Positions 13,701 through 24,800 of a stretch of 64,000 nt of DNA are shown in pieces. The translations under genes were made by a program, and so were the position numbers. Within the stretch, counting starts at the first letter, position 1; each line of letters opens with the position of its first letter. The notes beneath the pieces were generated by a model. It saw nothing but the letters and a program-made list of their open reading frames with translations. It did no database searches and had not been told where the DNA came from. The stretch comes from Scleropages formosus. Its lineage: Eukaryota > Chordata > Actinopteri > Osteoglossiformes > Osteoglossidae. The stretch is taken from positions 24,269,660 through 24,333,659 of the forward strand of contig NC_041812.1 of assembly GCF_900964775.1 (NCBI RefSeq), written 5' to 3'.

Positions 13701-14039
13701 GAATCTGTTTGAAGACCCGAGGAACCCGTGGCTTCCTCTCGCGATGGAGGAGTTCAGACGTTCGCCCAGCACAAGGCAAGTTTGGCCACGGAATTATCTG
13801 CGCTCATTTGTTATTTCCCATCTGCGGGAGCGGCTCCTCCAGAGAGATAAGGGTTTATCGAAGGGGCCGACGACCGGGGAAAAGGGCACGTGATTAGCTG
13901 AGAGGGAGCGTAATTGATTTTTACGGGGGGTTCGAAATCAGACGAACGGCATTTATTTTCTCATTATCTGCAGCTTACAGCGCTGCAGCACACGTGAAGA
14001 GTTAGCGTGCCTTAGTTATCGCGCCTTCCTTCCCCATCA

Positions 14040-14620
14040 CGACGGACGGTTGGTCGCGGCTCGAAGCTCCGCCTCGACCCGCGGCGGCCTTTCGGTGGCC
14101 GGGGCTCCCGTAATGCACAGCTGACCAGGGCCGGGCGTGACGCTCCCATCTCATCGCGTTACGAGATCCGGCGAGACGACAACCTCCAGAGACCTCTGGT
14201 TACGCTTGAGTGGCGACTCAACTGTAGCGCCAACTTCCAGCAACACCGGCGCTGGGGGTCGCAGCGGAAACTCGCTGCTGTTAGACACCAGCCTGACCCC
14301 GTTCGTACATGGGTTCGAACGAGTCCAATTTCGAGGAGAGCGGCGAGAGGCGATATCTCCCCATGCCTTGAGGCCGTCGCCTCCGGGACCCCGGCGTGTC
14401 AGGATTAGCCCGGGAATGAATTTTCCCGCATCATTAACGCACATGCGCGACGGACGACCGGTTGAGCGCAGCCAAACGGCGGCAGGTGCCGCGCAGCGAC
14501 GTGGGACGCTGAGCTCGGCAGCAGGAGGAAAACGCGGCGGAGCGAGGGCTGAGCCCAAGTCCCGCGCCGAAGCGCGTCAGCGCTGCCGGACATCGGTGTG
14601 AAAGCGGAGCGTGCCACTTC
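14040..14620. promoter_or_regulatory. CpG-island-like segment
   Basis: By eye this segment is strongly GC- and CpG-rich in a genome whose gene-rich part (30-57 kb) is CpG-poor. No first exon or start codon can be tied to it. It could be an orphan CpG island, an enhancer, or the promoter of a non-coding RNA. Low confidence. Confidence 0.3.
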
Positions 14621-15120
14621 CTTATTGGCAGAGCTACGGATGCTTGAGAAGGACTGTCCGTTCTTAGCGCTTAACTCATATTCGCCAGAAACTGAGAGCG
14701 AAGCAGGGAGTGTGAGCTTCACCAGCTTCGCACACCAAACCCACGAGCACCTGCTACGCACAGCTGCGGAAAGGCCCCACTGCCACTGAGCAAAAGAGTC
14801 TCTACCGACACGCATCAGCTCAGCAGATGCTTTTCTTCACGGAGCGCTGAGAGTTCGGTAACTGAGCGGTTATCGGTCATCATGAAATGACACGTCACAT
14901 GCTTTGGTACGATGAGAATTGCTTGCCAAAGCTTTTCGTCACTTTGCGGAGGTGTCTGCAAAGGAAATGTGTGTAAGTGTCACCAGAATCAGAGGGTCAG
15001 TCGGGAGCCAAAGAAGGAAGAGCAGGAGAAGGTGGAAGAGAACGGCGCTCCGTGCTCACGGTCCAGCCACACCTTTCATCTCACACAGCTACACAACATG
15101 GAACTGTTACTGTTACAGTG

Positions 15121-15510
15121 GGGCGGCACGGTGGCACAGCGAGTAGCGCTGCTGTCTCACAGCGCCTGGGTGGTGCGAGAGAATGTGGATTCGATCCCCA
15201 CTCAGTCTGTGTGGAGTTTGCATGTTCTCCCCCATGTCTGCGTGGGTTTCCTCCGGGTGCTCTGGTTTCCTCCCACAGTCCAAAGACATGCTGTTCGGGT
15301 TCCCCATAGTGTGTGAGTGACACAGAGAGAGTGTGTTCCACTGATTCCACTGATGTATGGATGAGTGACCCAGTGTAAGTAGTGTATCTAGCAGTGTAAG
15401 TCACTGTGGTGAATAAGGTGTGTTGGCTCATAACACTACATAGAATTTATTGGAAGCCGCTTTGGACAAAAGTGTCTGCTAAGTAAATAAATGTAAATGT
15501 AATGTAAATG
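15121..15510 (+). repeat. V-SINE-type copy, full length
   Basis: A tRNA-like head starting GGGCGGCACGGTGGCACAGC, with a box B-like block GATTCGATCCCC, is followed by the strongly conserved middle (TGCATGTTCTCCCCCATGTC, TTTCCTCCCACAGTCCAAAG). It ends in the L2/CR1-like tail TTTGGACAAAAGTGTCTGCT and ATAAATGTAAATG. The flanks share TGTTACAG, a possible short target-site duplication. Confidence 0.85.
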
Positions 15511-17579
15511 TTACAGCCCTCAACACGCACTGACAGCGTAAGGTCACCGGCGGGAGACCGACTGAGCAACTGTTGACCACGACAGGTCACAACACTAAGC
15601 CAGTCGCAACACGAAGGGCTGCGATCGCTTGGATTCGGCAGCGACCAAATTAGTCTTCCATCCATTAACATCTTTAATGCCTAATTCCTAGCAAGGACTG
15701 CTACGCAATTCCAAATCACAGCCATTTTATTTAATTCCAGAAGTCTTTTCCCCCCTTAAGGCAAAACCTAATTTCCCCACATCTCAGCATCCAGTGCTTC
15801 ATTTTTTGCTGGCGGACAGGGCAGCGGGTGGCACGTTTGTTCCCTGAACATCAGGTTCCTGGGCTCCCGTCGATGCCATCGGTGAGTGTGCGGACAGCAG
15901 GCCGCAGGGCGCCAACGCAGCTCATGCTCACACCATCGTAAATCACTTGCTCCAGTCAGAAGGGTCGTTTTGCTATCTGAGGCTCTGACGCCGTGGACAG
16001 GACACTTTGGCACCTCAGCGCTGAGCTGTGAAAACAGACCTTTTAAATGTCATCTTATTCAAACCAATAAGCAGCTTTTAAGCAACAAGCTGTTAAAAAG
16101 TCGTTTTGTAGGGCTCTCTTGATTTAAGGTGCTTTTTGGGATCGATACAATCAAACCTGAGTACAGCAAGGCATCTCCCCCCCCCAGTGCAGCGGACTCC
16201 TTTTTCCCAAGACAGGATGCGATCCACGTCCTCCTGTTCGGCCAAAGTACGAGAGGAAGAGACCGGTGAGACGCAGCGATGGGATTCAGCTCTTTTCTTC
16301 CGAGGTCTTCACAAATGGCACAATGAGCCTCCCTCAGTCTCCACCCTGCCAGCTCGACGTTTGCTCGAACATTAAGTGGTGGAAAATTATACTGTACAAG
16401 ACGGCCCGGATCAGCCTGACTGTATCCTAACAGCTCTCTCTATTTACCTCTTAATTGGATTCATTAAAGCTATAGGGCAATGACCTTTTTACACCAATCA
16501 GTGTATCTTTCATTGCCTTCTACAGCGAGGAAGTGACGTAAAAACAACACCAGTGTCCCTTTCTCTCTCTCGGGCTCCATTCGCGTACTACCGGCACTGA
16601 CGTAAAGATCTGATCGCGTTTAATGTCAAAAAGCCGCAGAGACAGAGAAGTCTGGAAACGGGGCGTGATATTGTTTCACGGCACCGTACCTGTCATCTTA
16701 CCGCATTACATCGCTCATATTCCAGGCTCCGTGTTGCAAAGGTAAACATGCGAACGGTTTCGAATAAAATATGAGCTCAAACGAGAGTCCTTGTAATAAG
16801 CATTAATTATACCTGAAGGGCTGCGTTCGCTTTTTCGTGCAAACCTCGGCATCGTAGAATCATTAAAACATCTTCAGTTATTATTCGGTCGGGCTTATTG
16901 ACCCGCGTTCCGACCGGCTGTGCTCTCAGGCCTCCGTCACGCCGCCAAAGTACGGAAAACGCGACGATGTGCGAAAGGTGCGCGGGCAATGAGGGTACAA
17001 GAGGCTTCTTGACCCACAATATAACGCATGCACGCAAGAGCTCAACTTGCTGCGCAGGTGCGTAAATGTGACTCCCTGCACTCTGATGTTCAGACGTGAT
17101 GTTGTGCAAGTCACCGCGAGCGTACGCTGCCCTCGTGAAATTAAAATTGCGCCCGGCTCTCTGCAAATTCTAATTTCGCGGTGAAAATTACCGTAAACGA
17201 GCAAAGTAGGCCTCAATGAGCGAAGCTCGTTTTCTAAAAGACTCATTCAGCTCCGCTGCCGTAAAGAACGGTTCGGGAAATCGTTCCTGCCGTTCGCGAA
17301 AACTTTGTACAACAGCTCACCTCCGTGTGACAGATGAACTATTCAGCACTATTGTTAGTTCATTTTGTTACTACTTCATAATGATTAAATTACCGTTTTG
17401 TACAACTTGCACTTTACTGTTGCACTACATACTGTTTTAATTTATTTAATATACTTTTTATTCTTTTATTCTTCCAACTGTATACATAATTGTACATACT
17501 TATATTTTTATTTTTATCTTGTATTTTTCCACTTGTTTTATATGTTTTTTAAATATATATTGCAAGTATTTATCTGACT

Positions 17580-17656
17580 TGTGTTCTGCTGCTGTAACAT
17601 AATAATTTCCCTTGTGGGATCAATAAAGTATATCTATCTATCTATCTATCTATCCA
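17580..17656 (+). repeat. LINE 3' end with (TATC)n tail
   Basis: The phrase AATTTCCCTTGTGGGATCAA then TAAAGTATATC followed by repeated TATC is the typical 3' end of a fish non-LTR retrotransposon. Only the last tens of bases can be recognised. A reverse relative lies near 39,760-39,810. Confidence 0.6.
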
Positions 17657-18109
17657 TACATGTGTAGAATGCTGAAAGAGTTCTCATAATAACTCATTAT
17701 TAAGGGATATTCTCACATCAGAAATAATACTCGGTAGAGCAATTAAATAGGACGATTTACGGTGCTGTCGGCGGGCACTAATCGGAGCCTTTTGGTCGCC
17801 GCATCGCCCCTGGTCTCCGACGGCTTGCGACCTGGCAGGCGGGCAGGTGCGCCGCTCGCCGCTGTGCCGTGCGGGTCATTCCGTCTGAAGGCACTGGCAA
17901 AGGGCGCCCCTGTGCGGTGCCCACCCCCCCACAAGCAAGGACAGTGCAAGGACGCCTAATGGTGAAGCGGAGTAACTACACAAGCAAACACATCATCCTC
18001 TCCTGTGGGTCAGTCATCATCTATTTACCGTAGTAAAAAGGCCACCGGAAGGCACCATTAATGAACCGACCCCGATTACTGTATCGGCCACCAACCGACC
18101 AACCGTCTA

Positions 18110-18285
18110 CAACCGCTTGTCCCGAGCGGGGTCGCGGTGAACCGGAGCCTACCCGGCAACACAGGGCGTAAGGCCGGAGGGGGAGGGGACGCACCCAGGA
18201 TGGGATGCCGGTCCGTCGCAAGGCACCCCAAGCGGGACTCGAACCCCAGACCCACCACACTGCGGACACAGGGCAAACCCATATA
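18110..18285 (-). repeat. SINE-A copy, reverse
   Basis: On the minus strand it has the SINE-A body with GTGGGTCTGGGGTTCGAGTC (box B) and ends at GGGACAAGCGG. The head is shortened. Open frames over it (for example 18,137-18,412) are SINE translations. Confidence 0.8.
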
Positions 18286-19030
18286 TGGATCACTTTGTGC
18301 AAAATTATACAGAAGCTCAGACTGGCAGAGGCAGCAGCGAGTTACTCCGAATGTCTCCTCCGAGGCGCTCACTTCTGTCCTCGTAGCATCGCAAGCGCGC
18401 GTACAGCACTGACCGCTGCTTCTAAGAACAAGATGAGAATCCCCCAGCTACAGGAAGATGTTGGTCGAGTCACTGCTGCTCAAGGAGGTTCCACCCGTTA
18501 ACAAACCAAAGGGGTCACCACCTTTTCCCATCTTTGACCTTAAACATTCAGCCGATACGTCCGATAAAGACACGACGACGTACAGTTTTTCCGTTGTCTG
18601 TTTATCGGACCGTTTTAACGTATTATTACGACACAGGCGAAGATCAGATCACGCCGTCGAAGCCGTTCGTGCAGAAATCCAGAAAATTCCACGGGATTCA
18701 CACACGCTTTCCCTCGCGAGGCGCACAGTTACGGACGCGGATTCCAGGAATTTTAAGGACGAGCTGCATACCTGCGGCGTGGGGCAAAAAACAAGACGTA
18801 AGGTCGCAATCGACGAGCCCGGCGCTCCCACGCCGCTAACACGGGGCCCGAAAAGACCAGATAAAATATTTACTTGGACTATGACACGATCGTTACCAAG
18901 ACGTGCGGAGCTCCGCACAAACTGACATTTAAGCAAAAGTAAAATAAGAGAGCGAGCCTCACGTCTCCGGCCGCTGCACAGCGGGAGCGCGGCGAGCAGC
19001 GAAAACGCTGAAGGTAACACTCCCCCAAAA

Positions 19031-19034
19031 CACA

Positions 19035-19068
<34 letters not shown>
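19031..19068. repeat. (CA)n microsatellite
   Basis: An uninterrupted CA-dinucleotide run of about 19 units. Confidence 0.95.
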
Positions 19069-19251
19069 GCTGTGTGTGGAAAAGTACTGAGACTATTCCC
19101 CGCCATAATTTACAGTGTACATTTATGGAGAAGCAGTTGTGCTACAAAGGAAGCTACTAGCTCTGCTCCTTCAGGGGGTACGAGGACACGGTTGGTCAAA
19201 CATGCACCCAGAAACACACACACACACAATGTTTGAAAGAACATGTCACAA

Positions 19252-19425
19252 AAGTGGGGTCACGGCAAACCGGAGCCTAACCCGGCAACACGGGGCGTAA
19301 GGCTGGAGGGGGAGGGGACGCACCCAGGACGGGACGCCGGTCCATCGCAAGGCACCTGGGACTCAAACCCCAGACCCACCACAGCGCAGGCTCCTGCGAA
19401 ACCCGCCGCGCCACCGTGTTCCCCT
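19252..19425 (-). repeat. SINE-A copy, reverse
   Basis: Minus-strand SINE-A with a clear head (GGTGGCGCGGCGGG-like) and the body CTCCCCCTCCAGCCTTACGC. A few bases are missing after the box B block compared with the other copies. Confidence 0.8.
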
Positions 19426-20279
19426 CTCACCCAGAAACAGCCATTCTCATGTTCAACGGCAAACTTTTATCTGGGCCCAGAAACAACGCAAGCACTTTGA
19501 GAGAGTGCGGTCCCTTTACGGCCCCGCAAAATCAAACGCCGTGCACTCGTTTCAACACAAATACTCTAGAGATAATCACAGAGGCGCAAAACCCTAAATC
19601 CGCTTACATGTGTCTGCCAGCACTTTAGTACCCCGCTTCAACACGGCTCACATTTCACAGTAGTCTTCACGAAATTGCCCATTATACTGTACACTCCAGC
19701 ACAAAACTATTATTCTCCGTCTCATCGCATTCTGTCGGACGCGCTGATGTCCCGTCTGTCCGGTGTTCCCGTGGTCCGAGGAGGGCGCCTTCGTACTCCC
19801 GTTGCCTTCGAAACGCTGCAGGCGGAATCGGATCAGAGGCGCCAAAGAATTGCTCAAGTTCTCACTACTGGCCGAGAAAAAACTTCTTAGCTTTTAAACT
19901 TGGTGTTTTTAATCGTGGGGCTTCGCAGCGACAGTGGCCACCCAGGGTTTCCAGCACGCTGCGTGCGCGTCGTAAAAAAAGGAAGACGTGCTGCAACCTT
20001 AACACATTCATTTCTCTAACCTGGTAAACCAAGAGTAAATAATAACCAACCACGAGTAACTAATACATGAGTTACAGCGGCTCCGTAATCCAGGCGGTTT
20101 GCTGGATCTCAGATCCGGAGTAAAACGGGGGCCGTGGGGGTTGATCTTCTGCACGACTACTCGTCTATCCCTCTGTCTATCCGTCCTCTTTGGCCTTTCC
20201 TGTGTCGAGCTGGAGCTGGTTCCACATGTACCACTCACAGTCTTCGTCTAAGTTCCTATACCTCCCCTCCTGCCCACCC

Positions 20280-20456
20280 CTATGCATCCAGCTTGCCCCA
20301 GTGGTAGTAAGCACTCCTCAACAGGCGGATGCCTGCATTGTCCACTCCAGTGTAGTCTTCACAGGCAGCCTTGAGAGGGTCTAGTGCCATCCAGACCAGG
20401 GGTTCAAGGTGCACCAAGACCAGCCTTTCTAGGCTCTTCATGATGTTTGAGGTCAG
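20280..20456 (-). mobile_element. LINE reverse-transcriptase fragment (jockey/CR1-like), decayed
   Basis: Read on the minus strand, this piece encodes residues like LTSNIMKSLERLVLVHLEPL and LDPLKAACEDYTGVDNAGI. They match the reverse-transcriptase block LTSxxMKxLERLxLxxLxPxxxxxLDPLQFAY of jockey-superfamily LINEs common in fish. The usual LQFAY is altered and the frame stops soon after. Only this domain piece is recognisable and no ends were found, so it is an old dead fragment. Confidence 0.7.
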
Positions 20457-20919
20457 CGAAAACGGTCTCTTACATCGTTGCCGGAACCAAGCGGGATCAC
20501 CTTCTCCCAGTTACGAGCAAACCGAGAGACAAACACGTTTGCAGACCCAACTGTGTTCGTGAGGACAGGTGCCGGCGTGCAGAGAGAAGCAACAAGGGAG
20601 GATGACCCCGCAGAGGGCCGAGCGCCGCATTCTCCGGCAAAGCGAAAGCCTACCCTCGGCACGGAGCTCTGCGCTGCCTGGAGCGCCGGGTTAGACATCT
20701 ACTCCAAACTTGAGCAAGTTCAGGAATTCCCGTCGCAGGTTAAAACACCCGATGGGGCTACAGATTGAGCCACAAGGCAGATAAGAACTATGAAGGGCGA
20801 GTAACAAAGAGGTTGCCAAGTTTCATCGTGAGACACTACATGACCTCCGCCGTCTGCCGAAGGTGTGCGTCACATTTAGCGAAGCCATCGGGATCGTTCG
20901 TTCGTAAAAGACAGCTTTA

Positions 20920-21430
20920 ACAACGTGGAAAGCTTCAAATAATAACATATTAAAAGGCAAAATTCTATTAAGTCGCAATTTAGCACCAACGGATGAAACA
21001 TCCATGGTTTTAGAATGACTTTTATCGCAGCTCACATTTGCTATTTTAATCATCTCCAAAACGCTGTAATCTTTATGCGGACGAAAGCAGTAAAACGCGG
21101 TGATATGTTTGAGGCTGAAATTAAAGCCTCATTACAGCCATTGCACATTGTGGAAAATGGGATGCAAAAGCTTCTACCAGCCTGGCTGGGCTTTAACAGT
21201 AGGCTAAATAATTACATTTTTTAATCCATGCAGGTGACAGTAATTATACTTCATAGGACCTTTAAAATTGCATTCAAAACAGCATGAAATATTAGTTTCA
21301 ATTCACCTCAGTGCACTTTCTTATGCACGTTTCAACAACGTATCTATTGCTTTGCCTAATAAAGATCGTCGGGAATGTATAATAAAAGAATTACTTTCCG
21401 ATCTGTAAGTGGGAGCCTGTAATATAAGAG
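20920..21430. promoter_or_regulatory. Candidate conserved non-coding / enhancer-like block upstream of FBLN7
   Basis: An AT-rich, unique-looking block with several homeodomain-type cores (TTTTAATCATC, TAAATAATTAC, TTTTTTAATCC, CAGTAATTATAC) and E-box-like CAGGTG, ending about 0.4 kb before the FBLN7 start. The texture resembles vertebrate conserved enhancers. This is inference only. Confidence 0.3.
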
Positions 21431-21849
21431 TAATGTTGTGCGTCTAACCGAGCTCGCCGTCAGACTGTCTCGAAGCGCCCCGGGGGAACTTTCCACGTAC
21501 CGTAAGAGCATCCAGGCAGCGAGTGGTGGATTTTGTTTTGGCGTGATGCTTAAAATAGCTGAACAGGGCGGCTTTCATAGCGGTACAGATGCGGCCTGTG
21601 TTCCGCAGAGGGAAGGAGACGCGTGCGCACCTTGGAGCCCTCGCTCGCCCACTCGCTCGCCCACTAACAGGACATCACACACATATATCTCTTGATTTGC
21701 TCTGCCTGGAACGTGCCAGAGACCTCCTGCCGTAGACTGATCTGATTATCCAAATGCGAGCGCGCGCAGAACCTTCCGGAGAACGCGAGCCTGTCCTACG
21801 AATCGAGGAGCGAAAGCGGAAAACTGCGGGAGGGACCCGCGTTTCCAGG
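21430..21849 (+). promoter_or_regulatory. Probable FBLN7 promoter / 5' UTR region, CpG-rich
   Basis: A CpG-rich stretch directly upstream of the fibulin-7 start codon, with TATAATAAAAG shortly before it (about 21,378). The transcription start cannot be fixed from sequence. Confidence 0.4.
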
Positions 21850-24800
21850 ATGACTCGGACGCGCGTCGTCATGGCGATCCTGCTCGTGTGCCAGATCCAC
21901 GCTACTCTCGGCCAGGTGAGTCCGGCATCGGCGAGCGCTCTCACGGTAACGGCGTTTCAAATTTCGAACGCCGCACCCTGCTTCGGATAGCAGCGCCAAC
22001 TCAACGGCGAATTGATAAACAGAGCCGACGCTCCGTCAACTTCTTACGATAAGAAAAAGCAAAATTACGTTTTTTACAGAAGGGCAAATTTAGGCCACGG
22101 AGGTATTTGAGCTTCAGACGCATCCTGATGGGATCGGGATTCCATATAACACTTTCCTCCGTAGAACGAGCTCTGTACTGGTGAGCTCGATAAGAACGTT
22201 CCAAGAGCACGCGAATAGATCGGCGTTGGAGCACCGGTCAACACCACACCGGCTCGCAGCCTGGCGGCTCCGCAGCACATCTGCGTTTCGGACGCCTTTA
22301 CAGGGAGCGCTTCGATCCCTCTCACACACCTGTGCCACTTTACATCAGAGCTGCAAAATCACGCTCGGGTCCGAGAGCACGCGGCCCTCTTTCGGCTTTA
22401 AACTTGCGTTCCGACAAAGCCCGGCGGCGCTCTGCTCTGTGAGGAGCGAAAGGTCACGCCACGTTTCTGCTGGCTCAGCGACCGTGAGACCCGCGATCCG
22501 ACGGGAAAAGACAAATAACGGATAAATACGGTTTTCTCAGAGTTTGCAGGACTGCAGTTCCGCGTACTTTTCACAGCGATGCAATCTCTCATTTCTGCGC
22601 CCGCCGAAATTCTCAGCGAATCCAACAGGTCAACGGTCATAGTAATTTGGCTTTCATTCAAGTCATTCGCACATTGCTGGGTAACCCGCTTTCCTCGCTG
22701 ATCCTTGCAGTTTAAATCATTTAAATTTATACCATCGTCACTCGACATGTTTTATCCAGATCTGGCGCCGCGAGTTGCTCCGATCGGAAACGTCTGGGGC
22801 CCCCAAGCCCGTGACAATCGCCTGTGGGATTGTGCCATGACGTCGCGTGTCTCACATCACAAACGATCTGCAGAGATGCCATAAAGAGAGGCTTAAATAT
22901 GAAGGAAAGGAAGAAGCTCACTGAGTTTCCGAAGTGCATCTCATGTTTTACCTTTTCCACGCCACACCCACACCCACACACACACACGATTCTGCATGAC
23001 CCAGGCAGGCAATGCGTTTCCCCAAAAGACACACCGAGGTCACCACCCACAATGCCTGGCCATATGGTGAGGTTCGAGGCAGAGGCCACTCCACCGTGCC
23101 ACACTGCGCAAACGCAGCTGTCCGCTCCGAGAATGTGGCTTTTGCAGGATTCAAGCACAATTATTCTGCAGAGATTACGGATGTTTAATCGGGTTTCAGG
23201 ATCAGTTATGCACATTCTTATAAGCGCAAAATTACTGAAAATATGTACGATACGTAAATACCGTTGCCAGCGCCGAGCATTAAATGAAAACGCAGAATGC
23301 GAGTGTGGAGGGGTGTGTGTCGCGCAGTGTGTGTGGACACGGTGCGGCACTGTAGCTTGAGGCCCTCAGAGTGTGGCGTTGTCAACGGGAGCAGCTCTGC
23401 TCAGAGGTCCTGGGTTCGAATCCCTCTTCCTGCCCTCTTAAACTTGAGCAAGGTATTCACCGTCAATTGATATCCAGGTGACCAAACAGATACATTACTG
23501 TAAGAAGTCGAGTGTACAAAACACTGTAAATTGCTGTATTCTACACTGCGGGGGCCACTTCCCACCGGGGCGCTGCGGCCTGCAGGCGTCACACAGGCTC
23601 GTTCTGCTCCGAGGCACAACGTAAGCTTTCAGGAAAACAGCTCAATGGCTCCCCTCCCCTCCCCAGCGCAGCAGCGGGCAGTAAAACACCCCGGAGAGAG
23701 AGCGACCACACAGAGAGAGACACCGGAGAGATATGTCACCGTAGAGCTCCCGTGAGGAGCCTGCAGAACCACAGACTGTGTCCAGACAGCATCATCCACC
23801 TTCGCTATGTGTCTATATTTGGCCGGAAGGCGGGGTAGTGGTTGCCTTCGGCCGTAACGGGCACGGGTTCAGATCCCACCTAGTGCCGTTAGTAGCCTCG
23901 ATCAAGGTACTTATCCAGCTGTATCAATGGGTAAATCAGTGTAAGGTGCTTTAGTGAAAGGCGTGACACAAATACGAATCCTTTTACTCGAAAGAATACT
24001 TTCATTCTTCAAAAAACTTCACTTGGTTCCTGGCAATTAGCTGGGGTGAACATCGGCGGTGCTGCGGGGCTCTGGAGGACGCACACACGGTGAGTCTAGG
24101 GCCGTGGCGGACGACGGCGGTCAGAGGGTGGCGCTCAGACGCTCTGTCCTGCAGGAGTGTCCGAGTCGGCAGGAGCTGCGGAGCGCCCTCCGGAGGGCCT
24201 ACAAGCTGCTGTCGGCACACGAGGCGTCCTACCTGCAAAGCCTGCGCAACCTCAGGAAGAAGCTGAGCGTCATGCAGAGCGCAGCCCCGAGGCTGGGCGC
24301 CGAGCCCAACAACGGTAGGTCGCCATCGAACCTTGGGCCCACGCTGCGGCCCTTGCAGCGGAACGCGGCGAGTCACCATCCGAGCCGCCGAAGAGTTACA
24401 CATCTGCTCTCGCGTCATCAAAGGGAACCTCGGGTGTGTATAATTCACCAGGTTCTGCACCTGCTGCCGTACTGAGAGAGGAATGCGCAAAAAATTAGTA
24501 TTTTCACACGTTTTTACATCACCGTGGATAACAAGCAGTGGTCCGTTTACACCCGCTGTTCGTCTGCGTAACCTGCTGCTCTGCTCTGCTTTGCGCCCAG
24601 CAACCTGCCCCGAGCTACAGGCGCCCGACAACGGCAGGAAGTTGGGCCGGGTTCTGTCCGTGGGACACGAGGTGCACTTCCTGTGCGAGCCCGGGTTCGA
24701 GCTGGTCGGTTCCGAGAGCCGCGTGTGCCAGGAATCGCTGAGCTGGAGCGGCCAGCAGCCCTTCTGCAGGACTGAGTTGCGTGAGTGGGTCGCGTCTCCC

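Larger units (their letters stand above)
10800..17580. other. Non-coding stretch, CpG-dense in places
   Basis: No gene is recognised. CpG-dense pieces occur at about 11,470-11,720, 12,360-12,670, 13,000-13,260 and 14,040-14,620. Between them lie AT-rich pieces with TAATTA and ATTA cores (near 12,530, 13,560-14,000 and 16,440-16,540). The longest frame (14,137-14,601) has no domain I recognise and looks like chance opening in GC-rich sequence. One V-SINE copy is annotated separately. Confidence 0.5.

Noticed and set aside
14137-14601. 154-residue plus-strand open frame in a CpG-rich segment
   Set aside because: No homology I recognise, no convincing gene context, expected from GC-rich sequence poor in stop codons.
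15081-15431. Open frames over V-SINE copies (also 63,639-63,896)
   Set aside because: The same peptides recur at each V-SINE copy; they are translations of the repeat.
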